Source: Alkalicoccus urumqiensis (GTDB taxonomy: Bacteria; Bacillota; Bacilli; Bacillales; Salisediminibacteriaceae). From it: a stretch of DNA of 64,000 bases. The notes beneath the pieces were generated by a model. That model was not told the origin of the DNA and did no database searches. It saw only the letters and a list, made by a program, of their open reading frames with translations. The stretch covers positions 124,001-188,000 of the forward strand of contig NZ_PVNS01000007.1 in the NCBI RefSeq assembly GCF_002993335.1, written 5' to 3'. Below are positions 60,997-64,000 of this stretch, in pieces. Numbering within the stretch: position 1 is the first letter of the stretch; each line of letters starts with the position of its first letter. The position numbers were made by a program, and so were the translations under genes.

Positions 60997-62130
60997 TTAT
61001 TCTTCGGAATCGATGGGAATCTGCACAATGATGAGCGTCCCTTTTCCGGGACTGGACTCAATACTGATTTTGCCGTCGAGCATGTTGATGCGCTCTTTCA
61101 TGCCGACCAGACCGAAGCTGCCTTCTTTTTTCTGGTCGAGGTCGAAGCCTCTGCCGTTGTCTTTAATCACCGCGGTGACTAAATTGTCTTTTACATCCAG
61201 TTTGACCCGGATGGCATCGGCTCCGGAATGCTTTACTGCATTCTGCACGGCTTCCTGCACGAAGCGGAAAATGGCAACTTCCATTTCCGGCGGATACCGG
61301 ATCTCTTTACCGAGATTCGTCAGCTCCACGTGTATTCCGCTCCGCTCTTCGACATTCTTTAAATATTTCACCAGGGTCGGCAGCAGGCCGAGGTCATCGA
61401 GCGTCATCGGCCGCAGATCGTAAATGATCCGCCGGACTTCAGCGAGGGAATCCTTCACCATTTTCTTCAGGTCGCGGATTTCGACTCTCGCCTGCTCCAC
61501 TCCCTGCTTGTCCATGACGCGGTCGACGATTTCCGAACGCAGTGCGACGTTTGCCATCATCTGCGCCGGACCATCATGAATCTCCCGCGACAGCCGCTTC
61601 CGCTCTTCTTCCTGTGCCTGAATAATCTGCAGGCCGAACTTCTGCATCTGCTCGGCATCTGCAATCATATCGGACACCTGCTGCAGGTCCCCCGTCAAAT
61701 AATTGATTACTACGTTGATCTGATTGATCAGCTGATCGGCACGCTCAATCGTCTCCTGAAGCTTCAGGAGGCGGCGTTCGATCTGGTCGCGGCGCTGGCG
61801 CAGCTGTTTTTCCTCCTGCTGCATGACCGCGAGCTTCACCTGATAATCATTCGCCTGTTCGTACGCCTCGCGCACTTCCTCATCGGCATAGTCCTCAAAG
61901 TTTTTACTGACTTCAGCAAGCCGGTTTCTCGCCCGGCGGGACCGGATTTCTGCCTTCTCGCCTTCCTCTATCACTTCAATGACCTGCGCTTTGATGATTT
62001 CCAGTTCTTTTTTCAACGAGTCATATTCCTGACGGGAGTCCTCCCCGATGTCAAAGATCTGCTCTTTGCTAGTGGCCACTGTGTCCATCATGTGGCTCAG
62101 GACGGTCTCCATGGCTTCCAGAGAGCTCAT
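60997..62130 (-). CDS. degS: Sensor histidine kinase DegS
   Basis: 377 residues, cytoplasmic (no membrane segment). A long N-terminal coiled-coil sensor spans about 30-165. A HisKA_3 dimerisation helix with phospho-His185 (LSREIHDGPAQMMANVALR) follows, then an HATPase domain with N-box VQEAVQNAVKHSG and G-box DNGRGFDL. It phosphorylates DegU. GAGGGG precedes ATG. Length matches the B. subtilis protein closely. Confidence 0.97.
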   Translation of the reverse strand: MSSLEAMETVLSHMMDTVATSKEQIFDIGEDSRQEYDSLKKELEIIKAQVIEVIEEGEKAEIRSRRARNRLAEVSKNFEDYADEEVREAYEQANDYQVKLAVMQQEEKQLRQRRDQIERRLLKLQETIERADQLINQINVVINYLTGDLQQVSDMIADAEQMQKFGLQIIQAQEEERKRLSREIHDGPAQMMANVALRSEIVDRVMDKQGVEQARVEIRDLKKMVKDSLAEVRRIIYDLRPMTLDDLGLLPTLVKYLKNVEERSGIHVELTNLGKEIRYPPEMEVAIFRFVQEAVQNAVKHSGADAIRVKLDVKDNLVTAVIKDNGRGFDLDQKKEGSFGLVGMKERINMLDGKISIESSPGKGTLIIVQIPIDSEE

Positions 62131-62357
62131 AATGACCCCTCTCTTTCTGCTGCAGTTCTGCCTGCATCCATATGACTCGTGCGGCAGACACCGTTTATGG
62201 GGGTATAGTCACACCCGTTTGTACAAAAGATTCATCCACAGGCTTCATGAATGAAAATTCATTTTCCAGGAACGTGTCGAAATGTTGAAAACTACTTCCT
62301 GAAATATCTAGCCTTGTACCTATTTTCTCCTATTCAAGGCGTTTGGTCAAGCGTGAG

Positions 62358-62382
62358 GAGATACTCTGCTTGACAGTATCTC
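62358..62382. other. Short palindrome in the degS upstream gap
   Basis: GAGATACT/AGTATCTC arms with a nine-base spacer, in the divergent region between degS and yvyE. Possibly an operator or weak terminator. The rest of 62131-62505 shows no identified element. Confidence 0.35.
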
Positions 62383-62505
62383 ATATTCCATCATACCCTA
62401 ATAAGAGCCATTTTCCTCGCCTTTACCCTACTTTTCTATATTTTTTTACAATCCGACTTAAGCGCTAGTCAAATCGGGCGCTATTTTCATTAAAGGAGCC
62501 GACCC

Positions 62506-63165
62506 ATGCTGACCACCTATGAAACCGTCCAACCCTACGGGGAAGCGGAAATAGTCATTCAAAAGTCACGCTTTCTTGCCTTTGTCAAACGCACGGAAAC
62601 CGCCGAAGACGCCCAGGCGTTCATTGCCGAAATCAAGGCTGCCCATCCGGGTGCCAACCATAACTGTTCGGCCTATATGATCGGAGAACACGATCTAATC
62701 CAGAAAGCCGACGATGACGGCGAGCCGTCCGGAACAGCCGGCGTGCCGATGCTGGAAGTGTTGAAAAAGCGCGGCTTAAAAGATACGTGCGTCCTCGTCA
62801 CACGCTACTTCGGCGGCATCAAGCTCGGCGGAGGCGGACTGATCCGCGCCTACGGATCTGCTGTGAGCGCGGGGCTTGAAGAAACCGGCCTCGTACGCCG
62901 CGATTTGTCGACCGTCCTCTCCGCCACGTTTGATTACAGCATGCTCGGCAAAGTGGAAAACGAAGTCCGCTCGTCGAGCAGCTATCCGTTAAAGGAAATC
63001 GCCTACGAAGAAAACGTCCGCCTCACCTGTTGGGTGCCTGCAGGCGAAGAGGACACGTTTGAAGGATGGATTCAGGATCTGACGAGCGGCCGGGCGTCCT
63101 TTTCGCGTGACGGCGTGGAATACCTGGAAACGCCGGTTCCGTTTAAACGGGACAAGCGCTTATAG
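62506..63165 (+). CDS. yvyE: YvyE/YigZ family protein (IMPACT domain)
   Basis: 219 residues. An N-terminal UPF0029/IMPACT domain (EIVIQKSRFLAFVKR, core KSRFLAF; HNCSAYMIGE, DDDGEPSGTAGVPML, TRYFGGIKLGGGGLIRAYG) precedes a small C-terminal DUF1949 domain. Its proposed roles are in translation control or proline-peptide metabolism and remain unsettled. Divergent from degS, as in B. subtilis. AAAGGAG precedes ATG. A terminator follows, and the stop overlaps the end of the convergent gene by 6 bp. Confidence 0.92.
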   Translation: MLTTYETVQPYGEAEIVIQKSRFLAFVKRTETAEDAQAFIAEIKAAHPGANHNCSAYMIGEHDLIQKADDDGEPSGTAGVPMLEVLKKRGLKDTCVLVTRYFGGIKLGGGGLIRAYGSAVSAGLEETGLVRRDLSTVLSATFDYSMLGKVENEVRSSSSYPLKEIAYEENVRLTCWVPAGEEDTFEGWIQDLTSGRASFSRDGVEYLETPVPFKRDKRL

Positions 63166-63738
63166 ACGTTGACCGCCGGAGGAAATGCTTCCGGCGGTTT
63201 TTGTATGCTCCATCACCGGAAGCGTCAGCTCGAGGCCATGCAGTCCTCCATACAGCTTCCACCCGCAGCGCACGGCTTCCTCCTCTGCCTGGGCGAGCAC
63301 GTCCGCCGGCAGAAAAGCGCCCTGCAGAAGAATGCGGATCCCCGTTTCCTTCTGTCGGCACTGAACCTCTGTTTTCCGCTGAAACGAATCTGCCAGAAGC
63401 AGAAACAGCCGCCGGGCATCGACGCTGTCCGCAAACACGAAGACTCCCGGCACGTTCCCTTCAACAGACAGCTCCTTTTCCCCGGCGAGAAGCCGCTCCC
63501 ATACAGCGAGCAATGCCGGAAACAGAACCGGCTTCACCGCCGGGACCTCTGCCCAGTGGAGTGTGACGAGGCGGATGTCGTCTATAACTGTCTCCTGGAC
63601 GTTCCAGGAGATATCCCCGCTGGCTCCGGTTTTCTCATACTGTGAAAGCGCCGCTCTTCCCCCGCGCGGAACGCTGCTCCATTTCCCTGAAGCGATCACA
63701 TTCTTTCCTTTATAAAGCTGGTACATTGAAGGCTTCAT
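63160..63738 (-). CDS. Unknown alpha/beta protein
   Basis: 192 residues, no signal peptide or membrane segment. It starts MYQLYKGKNVIASGKWSSV, continues with WNVQETVIDDIRLVTLHWAE, and ends in a Gly/Ser-rich tail. I do not recognise a family. AAAGGAAA precedes ATG by 8 bp. Its last 20 codons overlap the yvyE terminator hairpin and the final codons overlap the yvyE stop, so convergent transcription should interfere. That compact overlap is unusual; a shorter true C-terminus is not possible without a frameshift. Confidence 0.55.
   Translation of the reverse strand: MKPSMYQLYKGKNVIASGKWSSVPRGGRAALSQYEKTGASGDISWNVQETVIDDIRLVTLHWAEVPAVKPVLFPALLAVWERLLAGEKELSVEGNVPGVFVFADSVDARRLFLLLADSFQRKTEVQCRQKETGIRILLQGAFLPADVLAQAEEEAVRCGWKLYGGLHGLELTLPVMEHTKTAGSISSGGQRL
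63172..63203 (+). terminator. Terminator of yvyE
   Basis: ACCGCCGGA/TCCGGCGGT stem (63172-63180 with 63190-63198) followed by five Ts. It lies inside the 3' end of the convergent unknown gene. Confidence 0.8.
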
Positions 63739-63863
63739 GCGACGTTTCCTTTCTGTTTCTGTTTTCTTTAGTATAGTTCACGTTTTGTGGACTTTAAACA
63801 CCTATTGTCAACTTCCGCCTGATTTCGCTTATTGTATGCTATTTTCAGTTCAGGTGATCGCCC

Positions 63864-64000
63864 ATGCAAATGATTGGAGAACGCATCCGCTCCTTCCGCC
63901 GGAAGCAGGAATGGACGCAGCAGGAGCTTGCTGAAAAGCTGCAGCTCAGCAAAAGTACGATCAGCAATTATGAAAAGGGCATCAGGGAGCCGAATGCGGA
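63864..64000 (+). CDS. XRE-family transcriptional regulator (partial, runs off the window)
   Basis: The 45 residues seen form a complete XRE helix-turn-helix: IGERIRSFRRKQEWTQQELA, then LQLSKSTISNYEKG. CAGGTGAT lies 6 bp before ATG 63864. Partner domains, if any, are beyond the edge, so role and length are unknown. It is divergent from the unknown gene at 63160, a layout typical of a regulator and its target, but nothing more supports that link. Confidence 0.85.
   Translation, partial: MQMIGERIRSFRRKQEWTQQELAEKLQLSKSTISNYEKGIREPNA

Noticed and set aside
1-64000. tRNA, rRNA, intact transposase or prophage genes.
   Set aside because: None was recognised on either strand.

Overview
The window reads as a chromosomal segment of a Bacillaceae-type Firmicute with fairly high GC for that family, probably halophilic or alkaliphilic. 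The strongest evidence is gene order. A Bacillus subtilis-like late-flagellar/competence block runs on the minus strand: degS-degU, degV, comFA-comFC, yvyF, flgM-flgN-flgK-flgL, yviE, fliW-csrA and hag. Flagellar sigma-D promoters of the TAAA-N15-CCGATA type are visible, and several secreted lipoproteins are extremely acidic. Species was not determined. I saw no rRNA, tRNA, CRISPR array or intact insertion sequence.

Layout. 0-9.5 kb is metabolic: manA and a neopullulanase around a LacI-type operator, a Cys-type formate dehydrogenase with its YrhD partner and an OFA-family transporter, and an acetyl-xylan esterase. 9.9-15.8 kb is the first flagellar block: fliS, flaG, a FliT-like gene and two fliD paralogues. 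15.9-29.3 kb is mixed: sulfurtransferase, nucleoside hydrolase, lipoproteins (one with a poly-aspartate tail), a mechanosensitive-channel-like protein, YjiH and an aminotransferase. 29.7-31.1 kb holds two near-identical cold-shock genes made by a local duplication. 31.2-39.1 kb is a defence island: a type I restriction-modification system followed by an ATPase/RloB-like pair. 39.3-47.2 kb has three flagellins, one of about 1,117 residues, and a second CsrA in a sigma-D unit with flagellin 2. 47.4-62.1 kb is the canonical block, including a DegU-like regulator without the phosphoacceptor Asp. It is interrupted between flgM and yvyF by a NERD-domain gene enclosed in long direct repeats. 62.5-64 kb has yvyE, an unknown gene and the start of an XRE regulator.

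The most unusual feature is a family of eleven intergenic repeat elements. Each carries normally nine copies of a short motif spaced about 21 bp apart (two helical turns). Five belong to type A (motif RTGGGAAT) and six to type B (motif RYGGACGT). The sequences differ, but the spacing is almost invariant and both types have the short interval (18-19 bp) at the same step. Most copies share flanking GC-rich hairpin modules. The elements lie only between genes and interrupt operons that are usually contiguous. I could not match them to a described repeat class.

Functionally the window is dominated by motility and its regulation: DegS-DegU, sigma-D/FlgM, FliW-CsrA, the second CsrA, export chaperones (FliS, FlgN, FliT-like) with their clients, and competence DNA uptake. 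Inserted defence genes and repeats break this up.
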